Below are positions 8,489 through 16,246 of a stretch of 64,000 nt of DNA, piece by piece. Both the position numbers and the translations under genes were made by a program. The notes under the pieces were generated by a model that worked only from the letters and a program-made list of their open reading frames with translations, searched no databases and was not told the DNA's origin. This DNA comes from Promicromonospora sp049532985 (GTDB lineage: Bacteria; Actinomycetota; Actinomycetes; Actinomycetales; Cellulomonadaceae): contig NZ_CP186693.1 in assembly GCF_049532985.1 (NCBI RefSeq), forward strand, positions 2,666,001 to 2,730,000, written 5' to 3'. How positions within the stretch are numbered: position 1 is the first letter of the stretch; every line of letters begins with the position of its first letter.

Positions 8489-9655
8489 TTGTCCGCTCCA
8501 CAGCCCCCTTCGCCCTTTTTCGTCGGCCTCGACGCCGACGGCGCCGGCGCGCACCCCGCGGCCGCCGCCGTGTCCGGCCTGGCCGGGCCGGACCTCGTGT
8601 CCGGCACCCGGCTGGCGCGCACGGTCCGGCAGGCCGAGAACGCCGGCCTCACCTTCGTCTCCTTCACGGACGCCCTGCTCCCGGCGGTCGCGGGCTCGCC
8701 GGCGTCGGCCCGCCTGGAGGCCGTCACGCGCGCGGCGTTCGTCTCCCGGACGACGTCGGCGATCGGCCTGGTGCCGCAGGTGCCGACCACCTACCCCGAG
8801 CCGTTCCACGTCGCGGCCCAGCTCGCGTCGCTGGACATCGCGGCGGGCGGGCGCGCCGGCTGGCTCGCCGCGGTCACCCGCGACGCGGCGACGGCCGACG
8901 CCTACGGCCGCCCCGTCGTCGGCGACCTGCCGCGCGAGGCGCGCGACGTCGTGCGGGTGGTCCGGGACCTGTGGGACTCGTGGGAGGACGACGCCGTGAT
9001 CCGCGACGTCCCCACCGGCCGGTACATCGACCGCGGCCGCGTGCACCACGTGGACTTCGTGGGCGAGACCTTCTCCGTGAAGGGCCCGCTCATCACGCCC
9101 CGGCCGCCCCAGGGGCAGCTCGTGGTGCTGGCGGCCGACGGCGACGTGCCGCCTCTGCTCGACGGCGCCGAGGCGCTCGTGGACGTCACGCTCGTCGGCG
9201 GCGCCGGCGTCGGCGCGGCCAGGGGCAACGTGACCGCCGCCCGCGAGCGCTCGCCGCGCGCCGGGGTGGACATCGAGGTCGTCCTCGACGCCGGCGGGCG
9301 CACCGGCGCGGACCGCCTGGCCGTGCTGGACGGCAGCACCCCCGCCGGTGTCCGGTCGCCGTGGGACACGCGCGCCCTGCGACACGTGGGCAGCGCGGCC
9401 GGGCTGGTCGCCCTGCTCACCGAGCTCGCCACGCCCGGCCCGGACGGCCGCCGCCCGGTCGACGGCGTGCGGCTGCTGCCCGCGGTGCTCGACGTCGACC
9501 TGCCGGTGCTGGCGCGCGACGTGCTGCCCGCCCTGCGCGCCGCCCGGCTCGTCGCCGCTCCTCGCCCGGGGGCCACACTGCGCGAGTCTCTCGGGCTGCC
9601 GCGTCCCGCCAACCGCTACGACACGCGCGTCCTGGCCCACGCGCCGAGCGCCTGA
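8489..9655 (+). CDS. LLM-class flavin-dependent monooxygenase, short form, copy 2
   Basis: The 388-residue protein belongs to the luciferase-like fold but is shorter than its neighbours. The start is taken as TTG 8489, because GGAGG lies 5 bases upstream and the protein then opens MSAPQPPSPFFVGLDADG, where the first beta strand is expected. Family features are the LASLDIAAGGRAGWLAAV motif near residue 120 and RPPQGQLVVLAADG further on. It resembles the 386-residue protein at 14421-15581 more than the long copies, sharing GVDL/GLDAD-type openings and a reduced middle region. It is followed 11 bases later by a third copy. Substrate unknown. Confidence 0.8.
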   Translation: MSAPQPPSPFFVGLDADGAGAHPAAAAVSGLAGPDLVSGTRLARTVRQAENAGLTFVSFTDALLPAVAGSPASARLEAVTRAAFVSRTTSAIGLVPQVPTTYPEPFHVAAQLASLDIAAGGRAGWLAAVTRDAATADAYGRPVVGDLPREARDVVRVVRDLWDSWEDDAVIRDVPTGRYIDRGRVHHVDFVGETFSVKGPLITPRPPQGQLVVLAADGDVPPLLDGAEALVDVTLVGGAGVGAARGNVTAARERSPRAGVDIEVVLDAGGRTGADRLAVLDGSTPAGVRSPWDTRALRHVGSAAGLVALLTELATPGPDGRRPVDGVRLLPAVLDVDLPVLARDVLPALRAARLVAAPRPGATLRESLGLPRPANRYDTRVLAHAPSA

Positions 9656-9666
9656 GGAGGCCCGCC

Positions 9667-11052
9667 ATGACCCTGCCCGACCACCGTCCCGATCTCCCCG
9701 TCACCCGCCCCGACGCCCAGGTGCACTTCGGCGTCTTCTTCCAGGGCGTCAACCACACCACCATCTGGTCGGACCCGGAATCGGGCTCGCAGACGGACTT
9801 CGCGACGTTCGAGCGCGTGATCCGCACGGCCGAGCGCGGGCTGTTCGACGCGTTCTTCCTGGGCGAGGGCCTGCGGCTGCGCGAGTCGCGCGGCGCCCTG
9901 CACGACCTCGACGTCGTGGGTCGCCCGGACGCGATCACGCAGCTCGCCGCCCTGGCCGCGATCACCACGCACATCGGCCTGGTCGCCACCCAGAACACGA
10001 CGTACAACGACCCGGCCGACCTGGCCCGGCGCCTGCAGAGCCTCGACGTGCTCTCGGGTGGCCGCGCCGCCTGGAACGTCGTGACCACGGACAACGCCTG
10101 GACCGGGGCCAACTTCCGGCGCGGCGGCTACCTCGACCACGCGCTGCGGTACGAGCGGGCGCAGGGGCAGCTCGACGTCGCGCGGCAGATCTGGGACGCC
10201 TTCCCGGAGACGGGGGGCAGCGACGCGTTCAGCGGGGTGGTGGCCCACGTCTCGGAGCACAGCGCCCTGTTCGACGTCGAGCTCGACCCCACCACGCCGC
10301 GCAGCCCGCAGGGGCACCCGATCATCTTCCAGGCGGGCGACTCCCCGCAGGGCCGGGACTTCGCGGCGGCCAACGCGGACGTCATCTTCTCCCGCCACGG
10401 CTCGGTGCTGGCCGAGGCGCTGGAGTTCGCCGCCGACGTCCGCCGACGGACCGTGGCCGCCGGCCGCCCCAAGGACGACGTCAAGATCTTCCCGGGCACC
10501 GGCGTCATCGTGGGCGACACCCCCGCCGACGCCGAGGAGAAGGCTCGCTGGGTGCGCTGGAACCAGGTCACCCCGGCCACGGCGCTCTCGATCGTCGGCA
10601 ACGTCTGGGGCGAGGACCTGTCGGGCTACGACCCGGACGGCCCGCTGCCCGCGCACGACCCGGTCGTCGAGGAGCTGGGCGGCGAGCGTGGCTCGGCCAC
10701 CACGGGCGCGCGGACCCGCGAGATCGCGGCGCGGTGGCGGGCCCTGGCGGAGGCGGAGCACCTGTCGATCCGGGAGCTCGTGGTGCGCAACAGCGCAGAG
10801 CGCGGGTTCCAGGGGACGCCGTCCGCCGTGGCCGAGGACCTGATCCGGTGGGTGCGTACCGGCGCCGTCGACGGGTTCAACATCAGCCCGTGGATCGTGC
10901 CGTCGGGCCTGGACGACATCGTCGACCGGGTGGTGCCCGAGCTGCAGGAGCGGGGCGCCTACCCGGCGTCGTACACGGGTACCACGCTGCGCGAGCACCT
11001 GGGCCTGCGCGCCCCGCTCACGCGCCGGGCGGCAGCGGTGGGCGCGGCGTAA
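9667..11052 (+). CDS. LLM-class flavin-dependent monooxygenase (NtaA/SnaA/DszA family), copy 3
   Basis: This 461-residue enzyme shows the full family pattern: VHFGVFFQGVNHTTIW at the N-terminus, LQSLDVLSGGRAAWNVVT at about residue 130, PRSPQGHPIIFQAGDS, and a C-terminal GTTLREHLGL. GAGGAGG lies 6 bases before the ATG. It forms a two-gene unit with copy 2 and ends at a convergent palindrome. It probably uses FMNH2 from a reductase encoded elsewhere to oxidise an organosulfur or related substrate. Regiochemistry cannot be read from sequence. Confidence 0.88.
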   Translation: MTLPDHRPDLPVTRPDAQVHFGVFFQGVNHTTIWSDPESGSQTDFATFERVIRTAERGLFDAFFLGEGLRLRESRGALHDLDVVGRPDAITQLAALAAITTHIGLVATQNTTYNDPADLARRLQSLDVLSGGRAAWNVVTTDNAWTGANFRRGGYLDHALRYERAQGQLDVARQIWDAFPETGGSDAFSGVVAHVSEHSALFDVELDPTTPRSPQGHPIIFQAGDSPQGRDFAAANADVIFSRHGSVLAEALEFAADVRRRTVAAGRPKDDVKIFPGTGVIVGDTPADAEEKARWVRWNQVTPATALSIVGNVWGEDLSGYDPDGPLPAHDPVVEELGGERGSATTGARTREIAARWRALAEAEHLSIRELVVRNSAERGFQGTPSAVAEDLIRWVRTGAVDGFNISPWIVPSGLDDIVDRVVPELQERGAYPASYTGTTLREHLGLRAPLTRRAAAVGAA

Positions 11053-11077
11053 CCGTTCTGCCGCAGCCGTTCCGCCG

Positions 11078-11148
11078 GTGCGCTTCTACCCAGCGATTCG
11101 GCCCGAAACAGAGCTGTTTTCGGGCCGAATGACTGGGTTGAAGCGCAC
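11078..11148. terminator. Convergent hairpin terminator, palindrome group A
   Basis: A long imperfect palindrome lies between the convergent ends at 11052 and 11174. The outer arms are GTGCGCTTCTACCCAG on the left and its near complement on the right, and the inner part pairs ATTCGGCCCGAAA. The outer arms match the palindrome at 16247-16320 almost exactly. It is likely a bidirectional terminator. Confidence 0.6.
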
Positions 11149-11173
11149 TTCTGCGGGCAGGGGCGGGCTCCGC

Positions 11174-12526
11174 TCAGAACGCCCGCAGGTTGGCGCGCAG
11201 GCCGCCGTCCGCCCACTCGGTGCGCAGGATCCCGCGCCGACGCAGGATCGGGACCAGCTCGTCGAGCGTGCGGTGCACGGTGACGGGGTGCAGGTCGCCC
11301 CACAGCAGCACGCCGTCGTTGCCCCACTCCCCCAGCTCCTCGATGAGGTCGGCGAGCTCGCCGGCGGTGCCCACCCAGCCCGTGCGGTCGGCGATGCGGC
11401 CCAGCCGGGCGAGCCCGCCGAGCAGCACGCGCAGCGGCGTGGTGGCCAGGTCGTGCCCGCCCACCAGCCGCTTGATGGACCCGTGCGAGACGTGGTCGCC
11501 GAACAGGCCCGTGGGCAGCGGCTTGTCGAGGTCGAGTGCCGTCAGGTCGGTCTCCAGGTCGCTGGACTGCTGCTCGGCGATACGCAGCAGTGTCGCGTCG
11601 TCCGGGTCCGCCGACGCCGCCACCAGCCGGTCGGCCTCTTCCGAGCTGGACACGAGCACCGGCTTGATCGCGAACAGCACCTTGACGTGCTCCAGCGCGC
11701 GGCCTGCCGCCCGGGCGGAGGCGTGGATGCGGGCCCGGTAGTCGCGCACGCTCGACTCGGTGAGCGGCGCGAGCGCGAGCTGGACGTCGCTGTTCGCACC
11801 GGCGAACGCCAGCCCGCGGCCCGAGCCGCCGGGCGAGACGATCACGGGCTCGCCGTCGGCCCCGCCGTCGAACGGGAGCGCGTTGAGCGGGCCGTCGAAG
11901 GCGTAGTGCTCGCCGCGGTGCCGCACGGGTCGCAGCAGGCCGCCGTCGGCATACCGCCCGCCGGCCCGCGCCCCGTCCGGTCCGACGGTGCCCGGGTCGG
12001 CCAGCAGCGCGCCGTCGTCCCAGGAGCGCCACAGCGAACGGACGCCGTCGAGCCACTCCTCGGCGCGGTCGTACGCGGCGTCGTGGCCCAGCGGCGGGGC
12101 GGCGGAGAAGTGGCGAGCGCTGCCGGTGTCGGTCACGAGGTTGAGGCCGAACCGGCCGCCCGAGAGATGCTGGAGCGTCGCGAGCTGCCTCGCCCCGGTG
12201 TAGGGCAGCACGGCGGCGGGGTTGACCGTCGGCACGATGCCGAGGTGCTGGGTCGCGGCGAACAGGTACGGGGCCAGCAGCAGCGGGTCGTGCTTGGGGC
12301 CGCCGAACGCGTGTCGCACCCGCAGGTCGATGGTCTCGGGGCTGCCGAGCGACGGGGCGTCCTCGATGATCAGCAGGTCCACGCCCGCCTGCTCCAGGGC
12401 GCGGGCGGACTCGACGTAGAGGTCGGGCCGGGTCCAGTCGTAGTTCCAGTCCAGGTAGTCGTGGCCCCAGCCGTGCGGCCCGAAGCCGCGGGCCAGGAAC
12501 CAGCCGAGGTGCTGCTGGCGGGTCAT
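11174..12526 (-). CDS. LLM-class flavin-dependent monooxygenase (NtaA/SnaA/DszA family), copy 4
   Basis: The 450-residue enzyme is the last gene of the SAM-riboswitch operon. It opens QQHLGWFLARGFGPHGWG and carries ATLQHLSGGRFGLNLVTDTG and IVSPGGSGRGLAFAGANSD, both typical of the family. AAGGAG lies 6 bases before the ATG, which also overlaps the metY stop as ATGA. Its position in a methionine/cysteine-regulated operon next to a sulfhydrylase is the best evidence in the window that these flavoenzymes release sulfur from organic compounds. Transcription should end at the convergent palindrome at 11078-11148. Confidence 0.88.
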   Translation of the reverse strand: MTRQQHLGWFLARGFGPHGWGHDYLDWNYDWTRPDLYVESARALEQAGVDLLIIEDAPSLGSPETIDLRVRHAFGGPKHDPLLLAPYLFAATQHLGIVPTVNPAAVLPYTGARQLATLQHLSGGRFGLNLVTDTGSARHFSAAPPLGHDAAYDRAEEWLDGVRSLWRSWDDGALLADPGTVGPDGARAGGRYADGGLLRPVRHRGEHYAFDGPLNALPFDGGADGEPVIVSPGGSGRGLAFAGANSDVQLALAPLTESSVRDYRARIHASARAAGRALEHVKVLFAIKPVLVSSSEEADRLVAASADPDDATLLRIAEQQSSDLETDLTALDLDKPLPTGLFGDHVSHGSIKRLVGGHDLATTPLRVLLGGLARLGRIADRTGWVGTAGELADLIEELGEWGNDGVLLWGDLHPVTVHRTLDELVPILRRRGILRTEWADGGLRANLRAF

Positions 12527-13926
12527 GGTGTCTCCTTGCGTGTGGTGCTCGCGCCGGCGGCGCCGGGGCCGGCGGCGCGACGTGCGGCCGCGAGACCCCG
12601 CTCGAGGTCGGCGATCAGGTCGGGCAGGTCCTCGATACCCACCGACAGGCGCAGCGTGCCCGGGTGGATGCCGGAGGCGGCCCGCTCGGCGGGGGTGCGC
12701 AGCACGTGGCTGGTGCTCTCGGGGTGCAGCACGAGCGAGCGGACGTCGCCGATGTGGGTCATGTGCGTGAACACCTCGACGGCCTCCACGAGGGCGCGCG
12801 CCGCGGGGGCGCCGCCGTGCAGCGTGAAGGTGAACACGGAGCCCTGGCCGTCCGGCAGGTACCGCTTGGCCAGCGCGTGCGACGGGCTGGAGTCGAGCCC
12901 CGAGTAGTCCACCGACGCCACCTCGGGCCGGAACGCCAGCCAGCGCGCCACCTCCAGGGCCGACGCGCTCTGCCGCGCCACCCGCAGCGACAGCGTCTCG
13001 ATGCCCTGGCCCACGAGGAACGCGTTCAGCGGCGACGGCGTGGGCCCGAACCGGGGTGCCACGGTCTCGCGGAGGTAGGCCAGGCGGGCCAGCCCGCCGT
13101 GCCGGTCGGCCACGCCGGGTCCGCCCGTGCGCGACGGCGCGACCAGGTGCGGGTACAGCGCGCCCGCGGTGCGTGCGTCGAACGTCCCGGCGTCGACGAC
13201 GACGCCGCCCAGCACCGAGCCGTGCCCCGCCAGGAACTTGCTGGCGGAGTGCACCACGACGTCGGCGCCGTGCTCGATCGGGCGCAGCAGGTAGGGCGTG
13301 GCCAGCGTGTTGTCCACGACCAGCGCCAGCCCGTGGGCGTGCGCGACGTCGGCCACGGCGGCGAGGTCGGGCAGGTCGTTGCGGGCGTTCGGGATCGACT
13401 CCAGGAACAGCACGCGCGTCTCGGGCCGGATGGCGCGCGCCCAGGCGGCGGGGTCGGCGGCGTCGTCCACGAAGTCGGCCTCGATGCCGAGGCGCGGCAG
13501 GTTCTCCAGGAGCAGCCCGCGCGTGCCCTCGTAGATGCTGGACGCGGCGAGCACCCGCTGCCCGGCCGCGACCAGGCCGAGCAGCGCGACCGTGACGGCC
13601 GCCTGCCCGCTGGCCAGGAACAGCGCGTCGGCGCCGCCCTCCAGCGCGGCGATCCGCTGCTCGACCGCGGCCGTGGTCGGGTTGCCGGTGCGCGTGTAGG
13701 CGAAGCCCTCGCCCGCGCCGAAGTGCCCGGCGGCCTGCTCCCACTCCTCGAACTCGAACCCGGCGGTCAGGTACACGGGTGTGGCGCGGGGCACCACGCG
13801 GGACGGCATTCCGCGACCGGACGGTGTCGTACCGGACGGTGCCGTACCGGACGTGCCGGTGGCGTGCCCCGCGTCGTCCCGCCCGGTGCTGCGGGCGTGC
13901 ACCTGCCGGGTGGCGAAGCCCGTCAT
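12523..13926 (-). CDS. metY: O-acetylhomoserine sulfhydrylase (MetY)
   Basis: This 467-residue PLP enzyme of the Cys/Met-metabolism fold makes homocysteine from O-acetylhomoserine and sulfide. Landmarks are YTRTGNPT (residues 78-85), the SGQAA loop, the cofactor-binding Asp in VVDNTLATPYL, and the Schiff-base lysine 230 in HSASKFLAGHGS. The C-terminal THIGDVRSLVLHP is characteristic of MetY-like proteins. Residues 20-42 form an unusual Gly/Thr/Ser/Pro insert encoded by imperfect 15-bp tandem repeats. Start and stop overlap both neighbours by four bases, so the operon is tightly coupled. The upstream SAM-IV riboswitch fits repression when methionine is plentiful. A gamma-lyase activity is an alternative that sequence alone does not exclude. 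Confidence 0.93.
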   Translation of the reverse strand: MTGFATRQVHARSTGRDDAGHATGTSGTAPSGTTPSGRGMPSRVVPRATPVYLTAGFEFEEWEQAAGHFGAGEGFAYTRTGNPTTAAVEQRIAALEGGADALFLASGQAAVTVALLGLVAAGQRVLAASSIYEGTRGLLLENLPRLGIEADFVDDAADPAAWARAIRPETRVLFLESIPNARNDLPDLAAVADVAHAHGLALVVDNTLATPYLLRPIEHGADVVVHSASKFLAGHGSVLGGVVVDAGTFDARTAGALYPHLVAPSRTGGPGVADRHGGLARLAYLRETVAPRFGPTPSPLNAFLVGQGIETLSLRVARQSASALEVARWLAFRPEVASVDYSGLDSSPSHALAKRYLPDGQGSVFTFTLHGGAPAARALVEAVEVFTHMTHIGDVRSLVLHPESTSHVLRTPAERAASGIHPGTLRLSVGIEDLPDLIADLERGLAAARRAAGPGAAGASTTRKETP

Positions 13927-14348
13927 GGTGCCGCGCTCGGTTCGGCGGCGTCGGTCGCGGGCAGGCCCGCCTTCTTCCAGGCGGGAAAGCCGCCGTCGAC
14001 GTGCGAGACGTCGGTGTATCCGCGCGCGGCCAGCGCCTCGGCGACCGGGCCGGAGCCGTCCACCGAGCCGCACACGATCACGACGGGCGTGTCGAGGGTG
14101 ATGGCCGGGTTGTCCGACGGGCCGAACAGGGCGTCGAGGTTGTTCCGGTCCGCGAGCGTCGCCCCCGGGATCTCGCCCGCCGACGCCCGGCCGGCGGCCG
14201 AGCGCACGTCGATCAGCAGGGCGCCGCGGGCAACCTTGGCGCCCGCGACGTCGGGGGCCTGAAGCTCGGGGGTGGCCTTCTCGATCGACGCGGACGTGGT
14301 CGGCGCGGAGATGGTCGGCTCGGACGTGGTCGGCTCAGACGTGGTCAT
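13923..14348 (-). CDS. Single-domain rhodanese-like protein
   Basis: The 141-residue protein has one rhodanese domain (about residues 28-133), with LLIDVRS at the start, the active-site loop VCGSVDGSG holding Cys93, and a final GGFPAWKKAGLP. Such proteins carry sulfane sulfur as a cysteine persulfide. The first 20 residues are a Thr/Ser/Glu/Pro low-complexity stretch encoded by short tandem repeats (14310-14348). It overlaps metY by four bases. Between a monooxygenase and a sulfhydrylase it may relay sulfur released as sulfite, sulfide or persulfide. That handover is an inference. Confidence 0.88.
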   Translation of the reverse strand: MTTSEPTTSEPTISAPTTSASIEKATPELQAPDVAGAKVARGALLIDVRSAAGRASAGEIPGATLADRNNLDALFGPSDNPAITLDTPVVIVCGSVDGSGPVAEALAARGYTDVSHVDGGFPAWKKAGLPATDAAEPSAAP

Positions 14349-14365
14349 GGTGGTCTCCTCAGGTC

Positions 14366-14407
14366 GTTCGTACGGTGCGGTGGGCAGTTCGTACGGTGCG
14401 GTGGGCG
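14366..14407. repeat. Two 21-bp tandem repeats
   Basis: Two adjacent copies (14366-14386 and 14387-14407) begin GTTCGTACGGTGCGGTGGGC and differ only at the last base. They fill most of the 72-base gap between the short monooxygenase and the rhodanese on the minus-strand transcript. Function unknown; replication slippage is sufficient to explain them. Confidence 0.8.
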
Positions 14408-14420
14408 GTTTGCCAGGTGC

Positions 14421-15581
14421 TCAGGCGCTCAGCAGCCGCCCGGTGCGCAGCTCACGGGCGACCGTCGCCGCGTCGGGCAGCCGGAGCGCGCCGCGCAGTG
14501 TCGTCCCGGTCCGCTCGGTGCGGAACAGGCCCGCGTGCTGGAGCGCGGGCACCAGGTGGTCGGTGATGGTGTCGAGGTCCGAGCTGAGCGAGGAGGGCCG
14601 CAGCAGGAACCCGTCGACGGCGCCGACCGTCGCCCAGTCGGCGATCAGGGTGGCCAGCTCGTCCGGGGTGTCGGCGACCACGAGCCCGTCGCCCATGGGG
14701 GCGGTGCCCTCCAGCGCCTCCACGAGCTCCAGCCGCGCGCGGGCTCCGGCCCGCTCCGTGGAGAGCACGACGTACACCTCGGCGAGCACCCGCACGTCCT
14801 CGGGGTCGCGTCCGGCGGACAGGGCCGAGTCGCGCACGAGGCGGCGCAGCCGCACCGCGTGCCCGGCGTCCGTCACCGCGATCCGGGCGACGTCGGCGGT
14901 GCGGCCGGCCAGCGCCGCGCTCGCCTCGGAGCGCACGCGCACCACGACGGGCGGGGGCGTCCGGGGCGGCGGGGTGCCGCCGTCGGCGGGACGGCCGCGG
15001 ACGGCGAACCGGATGCCGTCGTGGTCCACGCGGAACCGGCCCTCGGCGTCGAGCTCGACCGCTCCCGCACCGCTGCCGGGACGGCCGGTCCACACCTGGG
15101 TCACGGCCTGGATGCCGAGCTCGACCCGCGTGGCCCAGGCCTCGTCGGGCTCGGGGAGCGTGACCTGGCGTACGGCCTGCCAGCCGGCCCGGCCGCCGCT
15201 GGCGCGGTCGATGCTGCTCAGGGCGACGGCGGCGTGGGCCGCCTCCACGTGCACCGTGTCGACGGCGGCGATCAGGCCGATGCCGTCGGTGACCCGCGCG
15301 GCGCGGGCCGCGGCGACGGCCGTGTCGAGACGGCCGGTGACCTGGCTGCGCCCCGGGTGGAGCAGGAAGCCCTCGTCGAGGCTGACGAAGTCGAGCAGGC
15401 CGCGGTCGGCGGTCCGCACCAGGTGCAGGAACCGCTCGCCGTCGAACGGGCGCGGCGCGACCGGGCCACGTGCCCGGTGCGCACCGGGGCGGGCGCCGGC
15501 GGAGGTGAGGTCCACGCCGAGCACGACGGGACGGGGCGAGAGGGCGGTGGACAGGGACGTGGGCTGCGGCGGGTACGGCAC
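14421..15581 (-). CDS. LLM-class flavin-dependent monooxygenase, short form, copy 5
   Basis: This 386-residue luciferase-like protein is the first enzyme gene of the riboswitch operon. It shows VVLGVDLTSAGARPG at the start, LSSIDRASGGRAGWQAV near residue 143 and a C-terminal GTTLRGALRLPDAATVA. It shares shape and length with copy 2 (8489-9655). The GTG start at 15581 is supported by CGGAG 8-10 bases upstream. About 260 bases of leader separate it from the cysteine-rich ORF. The substrate is unknown; sequence is more divergent than in the long copies, so it could be an accessory or a different-specificity enzyme. Confidence 0.8.
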   Translation of the reverse strand: MPYPPQPTSLSTALSPRPVVLGVDLTSAGARPGAHRARGPVAPRPFDGERFLHLVRTADRGLLDFVSLDEGFLLHPGRSQVTGRLDTAVAAARAARVTDGIGLIAAVDTVHVEAAHAAVALSSIDRASGGRAGWQAVRQVTLPEPDEAWATRVELGIQAVTQVWTGRPGSGAGAVELDAEGRFRVDHDGIRFAVRGRPADGGTPPPRTPPPVVVRVRSEASAALAGRTADVARIAVTDAGHAVRLRRLVRDSALSAGRDPEDVRVLAEVYVVLSTERAGARARLELVEALEGTAPMGDGLVVADTPDELATLIADWATVGAVDGFLLRPSSLSSDLDTITDHLVPALQHAGLFRTERTGTTLRGALRLPDAATVARELRTGRLLSA

Positions 15582-15631
15582 GGCGGGGCTCCGTTCGGGC
15601 TGCGGCGCGACGGCACCCGGGCAGGCCCCCG

Positions 15632-15654
15632 CCGTCGTGCCAGGTGCACGACGG
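15632..15654 (-). promoter_or_regulatory. Strong hairpin in the operon leader, possible attenuator
   Basis: Nine-bp perfect arms CCGTCGTGC (15632-15640) and GCACGACGG (15646-15654) enclose five bases. In the minus-strand transcript this hairpin lies between the cysteine-rich leader ORF and the first enzyme gene. No U-tract follows, so if it terminates transcription it would act without one or together with Rho. Confidence 0.4.
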
Positions 15655-15843
15655 TGCCTGGGGTCGCCCGGGAGCGTGGCTGCCGGGAGGCAGGAGTGAG
15701 ACGTCCGGTCAGGAACGTGAGGGCCTGGTGCGGCCGGGGCTCGGCATTCGGCGCCGAGAGCGGGCGGCGGACCGGTGGCGGCCGGTCAGCACGTCGGGCA
15801 CTGTCGCGACAGGGACGTCGCGATCAGGCCGTCACTGTCGGGT

Positions 15844-15957
15844 TCAGCGACAGGAACAGCGGCAACACATGCCCTCGCGCGGGGCGGCACCAGCCCGCGT
15901 GCAGACGTTCCGGGACGGCAGGGACACGTGGACGGCGGGGGCAGCGCTCCGGGTCAT
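15844..15957 (-). CDS. Cysteine-rich leader peptide
   Basis: A 37-codon ORF starts at ATG 15957 with AGGAG 8 bases upstream and ends MCCRCSCR just before its stop. Four of the last seven sense codons are cysteine, and three of those are TGT, which is rare in this genome. The middle contains HVSLPSRNVCTRAG, resembling the short leader peptides found before sulfur-assimilation operons in actinomycetes. In mycobacteria such polycysteine ORFs sense cysteine shortage through ribosome stalling. Here it lies between a SAM-IV riboswitch (70 bases upstream) and the first sulfur gene. An in-frame ATG at 15984 is possible but has a poorer ribosome-binding site. Attenuation is inferred, not shown. Confidence 0.75.
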   Translation of the reverse strand: MTRSAAPAVHVSLPSRNVCTRAGAAPREGMCCRCSCR

Positions 15958-16026
15958 CGTCGTTCTCCTCACCTGCTCGCCCATCGGCGAGCGACGCGTG
16001 TTGTCACCGCCGGCGGCGGTGGACCT

Positions 16027-16103
16027 GGTCCTCACCCGGGGCACCCACCCGCGCGGGGGGTTGCCGTCCGACCAGCCGGGGCTTCGCGTCGGAACTCATG
16101 ACC
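16027..16103 (-). promoter_or_regulatory. SAM-IV riboswitch aptamer
   Basis: Read on the minus strand, the element begins GGTCATGAGT, continues AAGCCCCGGCT and CGGCAACCCCCC, and ends GTGCCCCGGGTGAGGACC. These blocks match in order the conserved core of the actinobacterial SAM-IV class. The closing stem pairs GGTC with GACC at the two ends. The next stem pairs TCCGAC with GTCGGA. It binds S-adenosylmethionine and normally switches expression off when SAM is plentiful. The transcript continues into the cysteine-rich leader ORF and then the monooxygenase-rhodanese-metY-monooxygenase operon. A GCTCGCC/GGGCGAGC hairpin between aptamer and leader ORF may be part of the expression platform. Confidence 0.92.
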
Positions 16104-16114
16104 TGTCGAGGTTT

Positions 16115-16120
16115 TCTATA
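16115..16120 (-). promoter_or_regulatory. -10 box of the riboswitch operon
   Basis: On the minus strand TATAGA lies 11 bases before the first base of the aptamer, so transcription would start a few bases before the closing stem. No convincing -35 box is visible 16-18 bases further upstream. Confidence 0.5.
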
Positions 16121-16246
16121 CCTTTCCGGTCGGATAAGTACGGTAGATCTCGATGCCTAGAAGATACGAATGGAACCCATAGAAGTCAACGATCCTTTCC
16201 CGGATCTCACATGCCGGGACCTCCCCGATGCGCCCACGCCACGCAG

